Assembly (NCBI GenBank): GCA_963731125.1
Contig: CAVSVP010000014.1
Location: forward strand, 1-64,000
Length of the DNA: 64,000 nt
Origin: CAVSVP01 sp963731125
Lineage (GTDB): Bacteria > Pseudomonadota > Gammaproteobacteria > Competibacterales > Competibacteraceae
Reading direction: 5' to 3'
The position numbers and the translations under genes were made by a program. Positions 1-8,058 of the stretch are shown here, piece after piece. The notes under the pieces are model-generated. The model was not told the origin of the DNA. It saw only the letters and a program-made list of their open reading frames with translations, and searched no databases. The stretch's first letter is position 1, and every line of letters starts with the position of its first letter.

Positions 1-30
1 GGTGTTTGTCAAGATAGTTGTCGTCTTTTT

Positions 31-1068
31 CTATTCGGTCTGTGGTAGACCGGGAACATGGTCCAGCACCTCAGCGGCTGGGTTTAGCCACACCTCGGTG
101 ACCGGCTTCCAGTTGCGGATGGCGCCCTGCCAGCGCTCGGGGTGGCGTGCCTTGGCCTGTTCATACACCGCCTCGCGTTGCGCTATGATGGCGGCTTCTT
201 GGCCGCTATGGCGTTCGTGCGGGGTCACGAAGCGAATCCGACTATGGCGATGGTCGTGATTGTACCAGGTCACGAACTGCAGTATCCACGCACGGGCGGC
301 CTCCAGCGAGGCAAATCCGTGCTCAGGGTATTCCGGCCGATATTTACAGGTCCGAAAGACGGCCTCCGAGAATGGGTTGTCATTGCTCACCCGGGGGCGG
401 CTGTAGGAGGTCACGACCCCGAGCCGGTAGAGCGTTTCCAATAAGGCACTGCCCTTCATGGGACTGCCATTATCGGCATGCCGCACCAAGGGCTGATCCC
501 GACACTGCTCCACCAGGACCGCCCGGCGCACCACCTCAGCGGCATAGGCTGCACTTTCGCACGCATACACTTCCCAGCCGACGATTTTGCGGCTATAGAG
601 GTCAATAATGAGATAGAGGTAGAAAAACAGCCCCTTCACTGGGCCTGGCAACCAAGTGATATCCCATGACCAGACCTCGCATGGGCCGCGGGCACAGTGG
701 CGCGGCGGCGGCGCCGGTGGCCGGGGAGCGCGGCTGCGCCCCCGATGGCGTTGTTCCTCCGCGTCATGCAGAATTCGGTAGAAGGTGGATTCCGAGGCCA
801 GGTACTCCCCTTGATCTGCCAAGCGCGGCACGATTTGACTGGGCGGCAACCTGGCAGGCGCAGGGGTATGGCAGGTTGCCAACACCTGCGCCCGTTCTGC
901 CGCACTGAGTTGATTGGCTGGCGGGGGGCGCGCTGCCGTCGGACGGCCATCGGCCTTGACGGCTTCCCCCTGGGTCCAGCGCTGATAGGTGCGCAGACTC
1001 AGGCCCAGCTGGCGACACGCCGGCGCTAAGCGAGCCCCCTGGCGGTGGGCTTCGGCAATCAGCGCCAC
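31..1068 (-). CDS. IS3-family transposase OrfB (DDE integrase domain)
   Basis: The catalytic ORF of the IS3-type element has 345 codons from the first ATG. An HTH-like N-terminal part (about 1-70) is followed by an rve integrase core. The DDE residues are visible as the Asp of SWDITWLPG, the Asp of HADNGSP and the Glu of NPFSEAVFRT, and the C-terminal WYNHDHRHS motif is typical of IS3 OrfB. It lies in the -1 frame relative to orfA, and the active product is expected to be an OrfAB fusion made by frameshifting at the A8 run (1131-1138), as known for IS3 elements. In copy 2 the same ORF is interrupted twice. Confidence 0.93.
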   Translation of the reverse strand: MALIAEAHRQGARLAPACRQLGLSLRTYQRWTQGEAVKADGRPTAARPPPANQLSAAERAQVLATCHTPAPARLPPSQIVPRLADQGEYLASESTFYRILHDAEEQRHRGRSRAPRPPAPPPRHCARGPCEVWSWDITWLPGPVKGLFFYLYLIIDLYSRKIVGWEVYACESAAYAAEVVRRAVLVEQCRDQPLVRHADNGSPMKGSALLETLYRLGVVTSYSRPRVSNDNPFSEAVFRTCKYRPEYPEHGFASLEAARAWILQFVTWYNHDHRHSRIRFVTPHERHSGQEAAIIAQREAVYEQAKARHPERWQGAIRNWKPVTEVWLNPAAEVLDHVPGLPQTE

Positions 1069-1094
1069 CGCTTGCTGGCGAGCTATCGGGCTAA

Positions 1095-1595
1095 TCAGAC
1101 GTCCTCGCTGTCCCCCCAGATGGCCTGGGCTTTTTTTTGGAGCACCAGCAACGCCGCCGCCTCGGCTAAGGCTTTGTCCTTGCGGCGCAATTCGCGCTCC
1201 AGGTCGCGAATCCGCCGTTTATCGGCTTGGGCCTCGCTTAAGGGACGCGCTTTGGGGGAGGGGGCCACCGGATTGGCCTGTTGGCAGGCCGCACGCCAGG
1301 TGGTGATTGGTTCCGGATAGAGCCCGCGCTGACGGCAGTATTCGCCCAATGCCGCCTCATTCAGCGCCGCCGTCTCCACCACGACGGTAACCTTCTCTTC
1401 ACTACTCCAGCGGTGTCCCGCCTCCGCCGCCGGCGATGCCGTCAGGCCCCGTTCCCGGCGGGCCTGGCTCCGCCAGCTGTAAAGCGTATCCTTGGGAATC
1501 CCGCTTTCCTGGGCCAACTGCACCACCTCCACATGCTGCGGGGGTAACCGTTTCTCAATGATGCTGGCCTTAAATTCTGCCGAATAGGTTCTCAT
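1095..1595 (-). CDS. IS3-family transposase OrfA (helix-turn-helix)
   Basis: This 166-residue protein starts MRTYSAEFKASI. An N-terminal HTH of the IS3/IS2 type (about 5-60, with the KDTLYSWRSQAR recognition region) precedes a long charged C-terminal helix (about 110-160, RRIRDLERELRRKDKAL) resembling the leucine-zipper oligomerisation segment of OrfA proteins. It binds the element ends and supplies the N-terminus of the OrfAB fusion. It is nearly identical to the ORF at 18912-19412, which shows recent duplication of the element. Confidence 0.92.
   Translation of the reverse strand: MRTYSAEFKASIIEKRLPPQHVEVVQLAQESGIPKDTLYSWRSQARRERGLTASPAAEAGHRWSSEEKVTVVVETAALNEAALGEYCRQRGLYPEPITTWRAACQQANPVAPSPKARPLSEAQADKRRIRDLERELRRKDKALAEAAALLVLQKKAQAIWGDSEDV
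1131..1138 (-). other. Programmed -1 frameshift site (A8) of IS3 copy 1
   Basis: Eight consecutive A on the minus strand, followed by GC, lie in the 3' part of orfA. A -1 slip here enters the orfB frame without meeting a stop before the first orfB ATG. The same A8 is conserved in copy 2 at 19369-19376. A-run slippery sites at this position are established for IS3 elements; activity here is inferred. Confidence 0.6.
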
Positions 1596-1668
1596 CGTCT
1601 CTCACCTTCACCCCCTCAATTGACAGTTTACGCTTTCTGTGGGACGACATCTATCCTGCCATAGGGGG

Positions 1669-1698
1669 GATGCGACTCTGGGGGGTTAGCTGCAGCAT
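1669..1698 (-). pseudogene. IS66 TnpB, first 10 codons only, cut by IS3
   Basis: An ATG overlapping the stop codon of the upstream tnpA starts the peptide MLQLTPQSRI, which resembles the usual beginning of IS66 TnpB. The frame then runs into the IS3 end. The overlap with tnpA and the sequence support tnpB identity. The remainder, and any tnpC, would lie left of the window. Confidence 0.55.
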
Positions 1699-2111
1699 CG
1701 CCCGCCCTCCATAAACACCCGCACCAGCTCGCCGAGTTCGCCCGCCGTAGCACCGCAAAGGCGCATGCGCCACCCGTCAGGCCGCTCCAGTTCCACCTGT
1801 GGGCCGCTTGACTCACCGTTTGCACCCGGTCCCGCGGGGGTTACCTCGATAAACTGGGGATCGCTCCCCGGCGCCGGGGTCGGTACCTGGGTTTGCTGGG
1901 CCAGCCGGCGGTTTTTCAAGTCTGTGGCGCTGAGGCCCAGCGCTCTAGCCACCTGGCCATTCGGCAACACCTCACTCAACGCCACCGCCTGATCCCACAG
2001 CGGTGCCGGTATCCGTTCGTGCCGATGGGCACGATGCCGGCGCCAGTGCCTAAACCGTTCGGCCAGTTCGGCCAAGGCCTGCTCAGCTTGGGAGACCGTC
2101 TTTATCGCCAT
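1686..2111 (-). CDS. IS66-family accessory protein TnpA-like
   Basis: The small ORF has an N-terminal helical/HTH-like region (LNGQVARALGLSATDLKNR-type segment, about 45-70), a proline-rich linker, and a C-terminal segment ending WRMRLCGATAGELGELVRVF, similar to the C-terminus of IS66 TnpA (OrfA) proteins. The start at 2111 is preferred because a purine-rich AAGAAGAGG lies upstream; an ATG at 2171 would add 20 residues. The stop overlaps the start of a truncated tnpB, the usual IS66 arrangement. The IS66 element is no longer mobile as seen here, because IS3 splits it. Confidence 0.6.
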   Translation of the reverse strand: MAIKTVSQAEQALAELAERFRHWRRHRAHRHERIPAPLWDQAVALSEVLPNGQVARALGLSATDLKNRRLAQQTQVPTPAPGSDPQFIEVTPAGPGANGESSGPQVELERPDGWRMRLCGATAGELGELVRVFMEGGRCCS

Positions 2112-2223
2112 CTGCACCTCTTCTTTATATACCGTTACCAGTTCAGTGCATACCTTAATTGGCGATGCCACGCCGGGTCACGCAGGCTTATCGGAAGGAC
2201 ACGGTATGTTTCAGTGAACGATC

Positions 2224-2388
2224 CTGGCCGTGGATACGATCTACACGCTTAACGCTGAAGGTAGTATACCGGCATCGAAGATGAAGCTCCTTCAGGCATG
2301 GATAGAATTACACAAGGATGAATTGGTAGCGGACTGGGAACTTGCAGTATCCGGACAGCAGCCATACAAGATTGAGCCGTTGAGGTAA
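2224..2388 (+). pseudogene. DUF4160-family protein, C-terminal remnant
   Basis: The open frame encodes about 54 residues (LAVDTIYTLNAEGSIPASK, then LLQAWIELHKDELVADWELA, ending KIEPLR), which matches the C-terminal half of DUF4160 proteins, small proteins often found beside HTH partners. No N-terminal half or start codon is present; the IS66 block lies directly upstream and probably removed it. Confidence 0.6.
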
Positions 2389-2638
2389 TAGGTATCTGAT
2401 AAGCAAGTCGGGCATTCAGGCGAAACATGCTACACGACTGCCGCTTACCCTCTCTAACCTGGATCAAGCAGAAGGTCCGAAGGACATGAATTTGCCCGGT
2501 CTTGGATTATACGAATTTAAGGGTAATCGTGAGGGTGTTTGGGCGGTTAAGGTCAGGGGCAACTGGCGTTTGACGTTTCGCTTCGTGGGCCGTGATGCAG
2601 AAACTGTGAACTACGAAGATTATCACCGACGAGGTTAG
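2384..2638 (+). pseudogene. higB: HigB/RelE-type toxin, N-terminally truncated
   Basis: The frame contains GIQAKHATRLPLTLSNLD, then DMNLPGLGLYEFKGN, and ends NWRLTFRFVGRDAETVNYEDYHRRG, a clear match to the HigB mRNA-interferase family (core of the fold plus the terminal EDYH motif). The first about 20 residues of a normal HigB are missing, and the frame fuses directly to the tail of the DUF4160 remnant with no good ATG before residue about 30. The antitoxin gene follows 3 bp after the stop. The toxin is probably inactive unless a non-ATG start yields a stable product. Confidence 0.75.
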
Positions 2639-2641
2639 CTC

Positions 2642-2938
2642 ATGAGTATGCATAATCCCGCTCATCCGGGCGAGATTCTAGGAGAACTGGTCATTGAGCC
2701 TTTGGGGTTATCTGTCACCGAGGCTGCCCGTCATTTGGGCATAAGCCGAAAGACCCTTTCCAAGGTGCTTAACGGTCGTGGTACGGTTACGCTGGAGATG
2801 GCGTTGCGGCTTGAAATGACGTTCGGCAAACCGAATGCCGCTCACTGGCTCAGGCTGCAAAACGCCTATGATCTCTGGCAAGCTCGACAGCATTGCGCTG
2901 ATATTCACGTTACGCCTGTTGAAACCCGTGTGGCTTAA
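2642..2938 (+). CDS. higA: HigA-family antitoxin (HTH XRE)
   Basis: A 98-residue protein starting MSMHNPAHPGEIL, the typical HigA N-terminus. An HTH_3/XRE domain spans about 20-75 with the motif SVTEAARHLGISRKTLSKVLNGRG, followed by the conserved MALRLEMTFGKPNAAHWLRLQ region. HigA neutralises HigB and represses its own operon by DNA binding. It is complete and directly follows the truncated toxin frame, so it may be an orphan antitoxin left after decay of the module. A second ATG two codons downstream is an alternative start. Confidence 0.92.
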   Translation: MSMHNPAHPGEILGELVIEPLGLSVTEAARHLGISRKTLSKVLNGRGTVTLEMALRLEMTFGKPNAAHWLRLQNAYDLWQARQHCADIHVTPVETRVA

Positions 2939-3268
2939 TGCCTATGTTTGGTCCTAACCCAGCGCTGCACCGAAGGCCGCTGAAGCGGTCTTGGTGAGCT
3001 TGGAGTGTTATCGAAATTGACGCCGTAGGCAAACGGCAGGCTCTCTCAAGCCGTAAACGCCGTCATGGTGCCACATTTAACGATAACAGCTGCCAAAGCT
3101 CAACGGCCTTCATGTTTTCGACACAAGCCGCGTGGGTTACAGCTGAATGCTCCGACCAGATACCTCCGCACGAATACCTTACCACGCAGAGCGCTTCCTC
3201 AACCCATTGCTCGTGGAAGAGGGGAGTCAAGCAAAAAGGGGTCTACCATCGGCGATGGATAATACCTG
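2939..3268 (+). other. Intergenic region with no recognised gene
   Basis: The 330 bp between higA and the cupin gene have no frame with recognisable similarity, no clear promoter and no strong hairpin followed by a T run. It is probably decayed accessory DNA. Confidence 0.4.
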
Positions 3269-3787
3269 ATGTTAACTGCGCAGCGCATTATTGAGCTCTT
3301 ACGACTCGAACCACTGCCTATTGAAGGTGGCTATTTTCGGCGCACCTACTGCTCGGCCGATACCATTGATGTTACTGGATTGCCCAATCGTTACTTTCGG
3401 GCGAAGGCAGTGGGTTCGGCGATTTACTTTTTTCTGCATGGGGATCATTGCTCAGCCCTGCATCGCCTGCGCACCGACGAAATCTATCATTTCTACCTGG
3501 GTGACCCGGTCGAATTGCTGTTATTGTCTCCGAATGGCACCAGTAACGTGGTGATGCTGGGTCCGGATCTCGAGGCGGGACAGCAGGTTCAAGTTGTCGT
3601 ACCTTGTGGGGTGTGGCATGGCTCGCGATTGGGAGCCGGTGGTCACTTTGCGTTACTGGGCACGACCATGGCACCGGCGTATGATCCGACCGACTTTGAA
3701 TTGGGTGAACGGGAAGCGTTAATCCGGCAGTTTCCCATGCATGAAGAACTGATTCTTGCGCTGACGCGAGGGGATGAAGCGTCTTAG
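3269..3787 (+). CDS. Cupin, DUF985 family
   Basis: The 172-residue protein starts MLTAQRIIELLRLEPLPIEGGYFRRTY, the characteristic N-terminus of DUF985 (cupin_5) proteins. A single cupin barrel follows with SAIYFFLHGDHCSALHRL and EIYHFYLGDP in the first strand set and a second conserved motif around PCGVWHGSRL. These proteins are small beta-barrels, some acting on sugars or small ligands, and the substrate here is unknown. It is flanked by decayed genes and appears to be transcribed alone. Length is normal for the family. Confidence 0.88.
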   Translation: MLTAQRIIELLRLEPLPIEGGYFRRTYCSADTIDVTGLPNRYFRAKAVGSAIYFFLHGDHCSALHRLRTDEIYHFYLGDPVELLLLSPNGTSNVVMLGPDLEAGQQVQVVVPCGVWHGSRLGAGGHFALLGTTMAPAYDPTDFELGEREALIRQFPMHEELILALTRGDEAS

Positions 3788-3900
3788 GTCCTGCGTTCTT
3801 AATCCTGCGTCGCCCATTTTCTGACAGCCTGCTGGCTACGAGCTTCGTTATGACTTTGTTACAAGCAGCTCATTGTCAACTTATTATGGAGGGTAACGGT

Positions 3901-4933
3901 ATGGCAAGCATTGCTGGTTTATCATTATCTAAATATAAAGATGGTTCAGAAAAAGCAGTGCAGTGGCTATTAAAACACCTTGACGAAGACGGCTCCTATG
4001 GGGCGAGTGTTCAAGACATCGCAAGCTACTACAAATCCCCTTATCTCTTTTACCTCTCAGGCAGGGTCGAGAAAGCCTACCGACTGTTGAGGTACGTGAA
4101 AAAACGCTTTATGTAGCCCGATGGAGATTTTTTCACTACTGGGGAAACCAAAAGCGAAAACGAAGCCTTTACGGAATATTGGGCCTACATTAACGGCTGG
4201 CTAGCGCTCACGGCCCAAAAAGCGGGATGCTTTGAGATCGGCTGTCCGGCTTACCGGTATCTGACAACATTCTATCATCCTGGACAGGGTGGCTTTACCA
4301 CTCGCAAGCCATTCGGCCAGGCAGACAACGTGGTGGATGTGCTTACTACGGCGCACCTTGGCTTAACTGCTCTGTACTTCGGCGATCTGGAAAAAGCCAC
4401 GAGTGCCGGTAAACTGCTGCAAAAGTTTAGCGCCCTGCAGCCGGATGTAACGCAAGGGTTTTACCTGCGCATAAGCGATGCGGTGAACATTATTACGGAT
4501 TTTCCGCAAGCAGTTGGTGTGTTTTTTCAAGTCAGCGCCATACAGCCCAATCAAGCCTATTTTATGATTGGCTATCCGATCGCCTTTTTGGGTAATCTCT
4601 ATCAAGCAACGCAGAATGCGCAGTACATGGCGGCGGCCAAGGAATACCTAAATTTTGCCTCGACTTGCCAGAACCATCTTTATACGTGCTATTTTAGCCA
4701 TAAGGTTGCCTGGGGTGCAGCCATTATCGCCAATCTCACCGGCGAACGCTGTTTTGCGGACTTGGCCGTCCGTATCGCGGATTATCTCTTGAGTATTCAA
4801 GGCGCAAACGGAGCCTGGCTTCAAGAACAACCCCCCCCATGTCGCCTTTGATCAAACGGCGGAAATTGCAATCTGGTTGCGGGAAATTGCCGCAGAACTT
4901 GGCTCATCAGCAGAGGAAAAAGTTGTCATTTAG
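3901..4933 (+). pseudogene. Alpha-toroid (prenyltransferase/squalene-cyclase-like) protein, broken
   Basis: The start at 3901 follows GGAGGG. The frame reads a repeat-type alpha/alpha-toroid protein: LKHLDEDGSYG near the N-terminus, PDGDFFTTGE, and later LSIQGANGAWLQ, echoing the repeats of prenyltransferase and terpene cyclase-like folds. Two lesions are visible. An in-frame TAG lies at 4114-4116, exactly where a Gln before PDGD would be expected. A +1 shift lies in a run of eight C at 4831-4838, after which the correct frame (VAFDQTAEIAIWLREIA) continues to TAG at 4931-4933. The full product would be about 343 residues. No catalytic DxDD motif was found, so enzymatic function is uncertain. 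Confidence 0.7.
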
Positions 4934-4975
4934 CGTTTCTCTGCAACACGATCCCCCAAAGCCTAGCGTCCATCC

Positions 4976-5007
4976 GTAGCCTGGATGGAGCGATAGCGGA
5001 ATCCGGG
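4976..5007 (+). repeat. Palindromic intergenic repeat of the GTAGCC-GGAT-ATCCGGG type
   Basis: The 32-bp unit begins GTAGCCTGGAT and ends GCGGAATCCGGG, so CC-GGAT can pair with ATCC-GG. It closely resembles a short dispersed palindromic repeat that I recall from many gammaproteobacterial genomes. Only one clear copy is in this window. Confidence 0.5.
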
Positions 5008-5131
5008 TTGCGAGGTTATTGCATTTTAAGTCCTGGATTCCGTCACGTTTCATCCTGGCTAAAAATAATGTTTTTTCAGAAGTCACCTAAATCCTCAAAC
5101 GCGTTCTTTGCCCCACGTTTATATTTGCCCC

Positions 5132-5773
5132 ATGTTCATAAAAGATACCGTGGTCAATCTGTACCACCAACATATACTGCCCACGTTAATCGATAGGGCG
5201 TGCAGCCTGACGGCCGTGCGCCGGCAACGCGAGCAAGTGGTGCCCCTTGCTCAGGGACGTGTGCTGGAGATTGGTATCGGTACCGGCCTTAATATTCCCC
5301 ATTATGATCCCGCCAAGGTCGAGAAAGTGTGGGGCCTCGATCCGGCTGTGGCAATGCAGCGGCGGGCTGCCGAACGGGTGGCGCGTGCCGGGCTGGACGT
5401 CGAGCTCATTGGCTTATCGGGAGAGCAAATTCCCATGGACGACAACACCTTCGATACGGTGGTCATCACTTACACGCTGTGTACCATACCCGATGCCGTC
5501 ACGGCGTTGCGCGACATGCGCCGGGTGTTGAGACGCGGTGGCCAGTTGCTCTTTTGCGAGCATGGCTGCGCCCCGGACGAGGCTGTGCGGCGTTGGCAGG
5601 ATCGCCTGACGCCGATCTGGCGGAGGTTTAGCGGAGGCTGTCATCTGAATCGTTGCGTTCCCGAGCTGCTGCAAGCAGGAGGCTTTAAGGTGCAGCAGAT
5701 GGAAATGCTATATTTGAACGGCCTCAAGCCTTGGACCTTTAACTATCGGGGTGTGGCGCTTCCCGATAAATAA
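5132..5773 (+). CDS. Class I SAM-dependent methyltransferase
   Basis: A 213-residue protein from the ATG at 5132; an upstream TTG in frame is less likely. Motif I is VLEIGIGTGLN, the motif II Asp is in WGLDPAV, and the post-I acidic region and motif with FDTVVITYTLCTIPD follow, placing it in the UbiE/Methyltransf_11 group. The C-terminal part is Cys/His-bearing (GGCHLNRCVPELLQ), as in METTL7-like and phospholipid-type methyltransferases. The substrate is not known. It stands just upstream of the tyrosine catabolic operon, separated by about 100 bp, and is probably a separate transcript. Confidence 0.85.
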   Translation: MFIKDTVVNLYHQHILPTLIDRACSLTAVRRQREQVVPLAQGRVLEIGIGTGLNIPHYDPAKVEKVWGLDPAVAMQRRAAERVARAGLDVELIGLSGEQIPMDDNTFDTVVITYTLCTIPDAVTALRDMRRVLRRGGQLLFCEHGCAPDEAVRRWQDRLTPIWRRFSGGCHLNRCVPELLQAGGFKVQQMEMLYLNGLKPWTFNYRGVALPDK

Positions 5774-5878
5774 ACTACGATCTCTTGTCTAAGATCAAGG
5801 GGTTGTCGTTAAAACGATTGACGAACTTTTTTGTCAAATAAAATTATCCAGCTTATAGCCAGTTCGAGGTTAGTCATC

Positions 5879-6928
5879 ATGCCTAACGCCAGCGACAATC
5901 CCATGGGCACGGATGGTTTTGAATTTATCGAGTATACCGCGCCCGATACCCAAGCGTTGGCAGCGCTGTTCGAACAACTGGGCTTTGTTTCCGTGGCCCG
6001 CCACCGCTCCAAAGACGTGATCCTCTACCGCCAAGGAGAGATCAATTTTATTATCAATCACGAACCCCATAGCTTCGCGCAAGCCTTTGCCCGGGTACAC
6101 GGTCCGTCGGTGTGCGCCTTCGCCATCCGGGTGAAAGACGCTGCGCAAGCTTTTGAGCGTGCCGTCGCGTTGGGCGCCAAACCCCATCATGGTCAGGTTG
6201 GACCGATGGAATTGAATATCCCGGCCATGCGCGGCATCGGAGGCAGCTTGATTTATCTTATCGACCGCTATGGGGAGCATTCTATCTACGATGTGGACTT
6301 TGTGCCGTTGCCCAACGCGCCGGCGCAACCTACCGACGTCGGACTCACCCATATCGACCACCTGACCCATAACGTGCAAAAGGGCCGTCTGCATCAGTGG
6401 GCGGAGTTCTATGAGCGGTTGTTCCATTTTCGGGAGATCCGCTATTTTGATATTCATGGCCGCAAGACCGGTCTCAAGTCCCGGGCCATGGTAAGCCCCT
6501 GCGGCAAGATCCGCATTCCCATCAACGAACCCACCGATCAGGGTTCCCAGGTTCAGGAGTATCTGGAGGCTTATCATGGGGAAGGGATTCAGCATATCGC
6601 CTTGACCAGCACAGATATCTATGCCTGCGTCGAGGCCCTGCGCCGCTGCGGGGTGCACCTACTGGAAACTCCCGCGGCCTACTACGAGGCCGTCGAGCAA
6701 CGCCTACCCGGCCACGGCGAAGACCTTCGGCACTTGCAGCGGGACGGTATCTTAATCGACGGCGAGCCGGGTGGCGGTCTGTTGCTCCAGATTTTTACCG
6801 AGACCGCGATCGGCCCGATTTTCTTCGAGATCATTCAACGCAAAGGCAACGAAGGTTTCGGGGAAGGGAATTTCCAGGCCCTGTTCGAGGCCATCGAACG
6901 CGAACAGATAGCACGGGGGGTAATTTAA
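5879..6928 (+). CDS. hpd: 4-hydroxyphenylpyruvate dioxygenase
   Basis: This Fe(II) enzyme converts 4-hydroxyphenylpyruvate to homogentisate in tyrosine breakdown. The 349-residue sequence has the two-domain VOC fold. Metal ligands are visible in the C-terminal half: His in THIDHLTHNV, His in GIQHIALTS and Glu in LLLQIFTE, in the expected order. It starts at the ATG at 5879; an upstream TTG at 5831 is in frame but less likely. The stop overlaps the hmgA start by one base (TAATG), indicating coupled translation. It is the first gene of hpd-hmgA-fahA-maiA. Confidence 0.95.
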   Translation: MPNASDNPMGTDGFEFIEYTAPDTQALAALFEQLGFVSVARHRSKDVILYRQGEINFIINHEPHSFAQAFARVHGPSVCAFAIRVKDAAQAFERAVALGAKPHHGQVGPMELNIPAMRGIGGSLIYLIDRYGEHSIYDVDFVPLPNAPAQPTDVGLTHIDHLTHNVQKGRLHQWAEFYERLFHFREIRYFDIHGRKTGLKSRAMVSPCGKIRIPINEPTDQGSQVQEYLEAYHGEGIQHIALTSTDIYACVEALRRCGVHLLETPAAYYEAVEQRLPGHGEDLRHLQRDGILIDGEPGGGLLLQIFTETAIGPIFFEIIQRKGNEGFGEGNFQALFEAIEREQIARGVI

Positions 6929-8058
6929 TGAGTCAGTGGATTGCATTCCCCTGGCGGGAGGGCGTCTATTCCCGGCAGGCCCATGCCGACCTGCCGCCCG
7001 GTACTTACGAGCGGGAGTTGGGCAGAGAAGGTTTCTACGGTCCTGCCACCCAAATGCTGCATCGTCATCCACCCACGGCCTGGAGCGCTTTCCGGGGTCC
7101 GCTGCGCCCCCGGGCCTATGATACCACCAAGCTGGACACGGTAACCGGCTCCCCCTGGGAGGCCGTCCTGCTGCTCAGCAACGCGCACGTGCGCTTGCGC
7201 TTCTGGCAGACGCAAGGCGCGATGGATCACCTGGTGCGTAACGGGGACGGCGATGAGCTGCTCTTTGTGCATGAGGGCGGAGGACACCTGTACTGCGACT
7301 ACGGCCATCTCGAGATAGGCGAAGGCGACTATATCGTGCTGCCGCGAGGCACCCTGTGGCGGCTGGAAGCCGAAGCGGTGCTGGCGGCGCTATTAATCGA
7401 AGCCAGCAACGGCAGCTATCGGCTGCCGGAACGGGGCATTGTCAGCCAACAGGCCGTCTTCGATCCGGCGGTACTGGATGTTCCTGCTCTCGATGATGCG
7501 TTTCGGGCTCAGCAATCCGAGACCGAGTGGCGAGTGCTTATTAAACGCCGCGACCAGGTAAGCGTGCAGACGTTTCCCTTTAATCCTCTGGACGCCGTAG
7601 GCTGGCATGGCACGCTGGCGCCGGTGCGGCTGAACTGGCGCGCTATCCGCCCGCTCCTGAGCCCCCGTTATCACTTGCCGCCTTCCGCTCATACCACCTT
7701 TGCCGCCGAGCGGTTTGTCGTCTGCACCTTCTGCCCGCGCCCGCTGGAAAGCGATCCGGGCGTTTTAAAGGTACCTTTTTTCCATAACAACGATGACTAC
7801 GACGAGGTGATCTTTTACCACCGCGGTGAATTCTTTTCCCGGGACAACATTTATCCGGGCATGCTGACCTTCCACCCGAGCGGATTTACCCATGGTCCCC
7901 ATCCCAAGGCCCTGGCGACCGGCACCAAGGCGGCGCGCCGGGAAACCAACGAAGTGGCGGTCATGGTCGATGCCCGTGATGCGCTAGAAGTCGCACCCCT
8001 GCCGGCGGGGATCGAGTGGGAGGGGTACGTGGACTCTTGGCGCGACGGTTCCCGATGA
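6928..8058 (+). CDS. hmgA: Homogentisate 1,2-dioxygenase
   Basis: Opens the ring of homogentisate to maleylacetoacetate using Fe(II). The 376-residue protein has the double cupin layout of the family. The C-terminal catalytic region contains FHNNDDYDEVIFYHRGEF and HPSGFTHGPHP, where the His/Glu iron ligands of HmgA lie. It is somewhat shorter than the about 430-residue classical enzyme and belongs to the shorter proteobacterial form. It is translationally coupled on both sides: its start overlaps the hpd stop, and its stop overlaps the next ATG (ATGA). Confidence 0.94.
   Translation: MSQWIAFPWREGVYSRQAHADLPPGTYERELGREGFYGPATQMLHRHPPTAWSAFRGPLRPRAYDTTKLDTVTGSPWEAVLLLSNAHVRLRFWQTQGAMDHLVRNGDGDELLFVHEGGGHLYCDYGHLEIGEGDYIVLPRGTLWRLEAEAVLAALLIEASNGSYRLPERGIVSQQAVFDPAVLDVPALDDAFRAQQSETEWRVLIKRRDQVSVQTFPFNPLDAVGWHGTLAPVRLNWRAIRPLLSPRYHLPPSAHTTFAAERFVVCTFCPRPLESDPGVLKVPFFHNNDDYDEVIFYHRGEFFSRDNIYPGMLTFHPSGFTHGPHPKALATGTKAARRETNEVAVMVDARDALEVAPLPAGIEWEGYVDSWRDGSR

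Larger units (their letters stand above)
1..1668 (-). mobile_element. IS3-family insertion sequence, copy 1, coding-intact
   Basis: The two-ORF element runs on the minus strand. Its right terminus coincides with base 1 of the window, judged by alignment with copy 2 (18839-22513). Its left terminus lies in the G run at 1664-1668. The ends form an imperfect inverted repeat: GGTGTTTGTCAAGATAG at the right end pairs with the sequence around the ATGGCAGGATAG motif at the left, followed on both sides by a TGTCGTC block. Both ORFs are open and the slippery A8 run is kept, so this copy could be active. It sits inside an IS66 tnpB; the distal IS66 part would lie to the left of the window. Confidence 0.85.

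Noticed and set aside
4114..4116. Amber codon read as pyrrolysine or other recoded residue
   Set aside because: A second frameshift lesion in the same gene and the expected Gln at this spot make a plain nonsense mutation more likely; no pyrrolysine genes are visible.
5870..6658. Long minus-strand open frame of 262 codons inside hpd
   Set aside because: It is a shadow of the hpd gene; composition and lack of similarity argue against coding, while the plus frame has clear iron ligands and operon overlaps.
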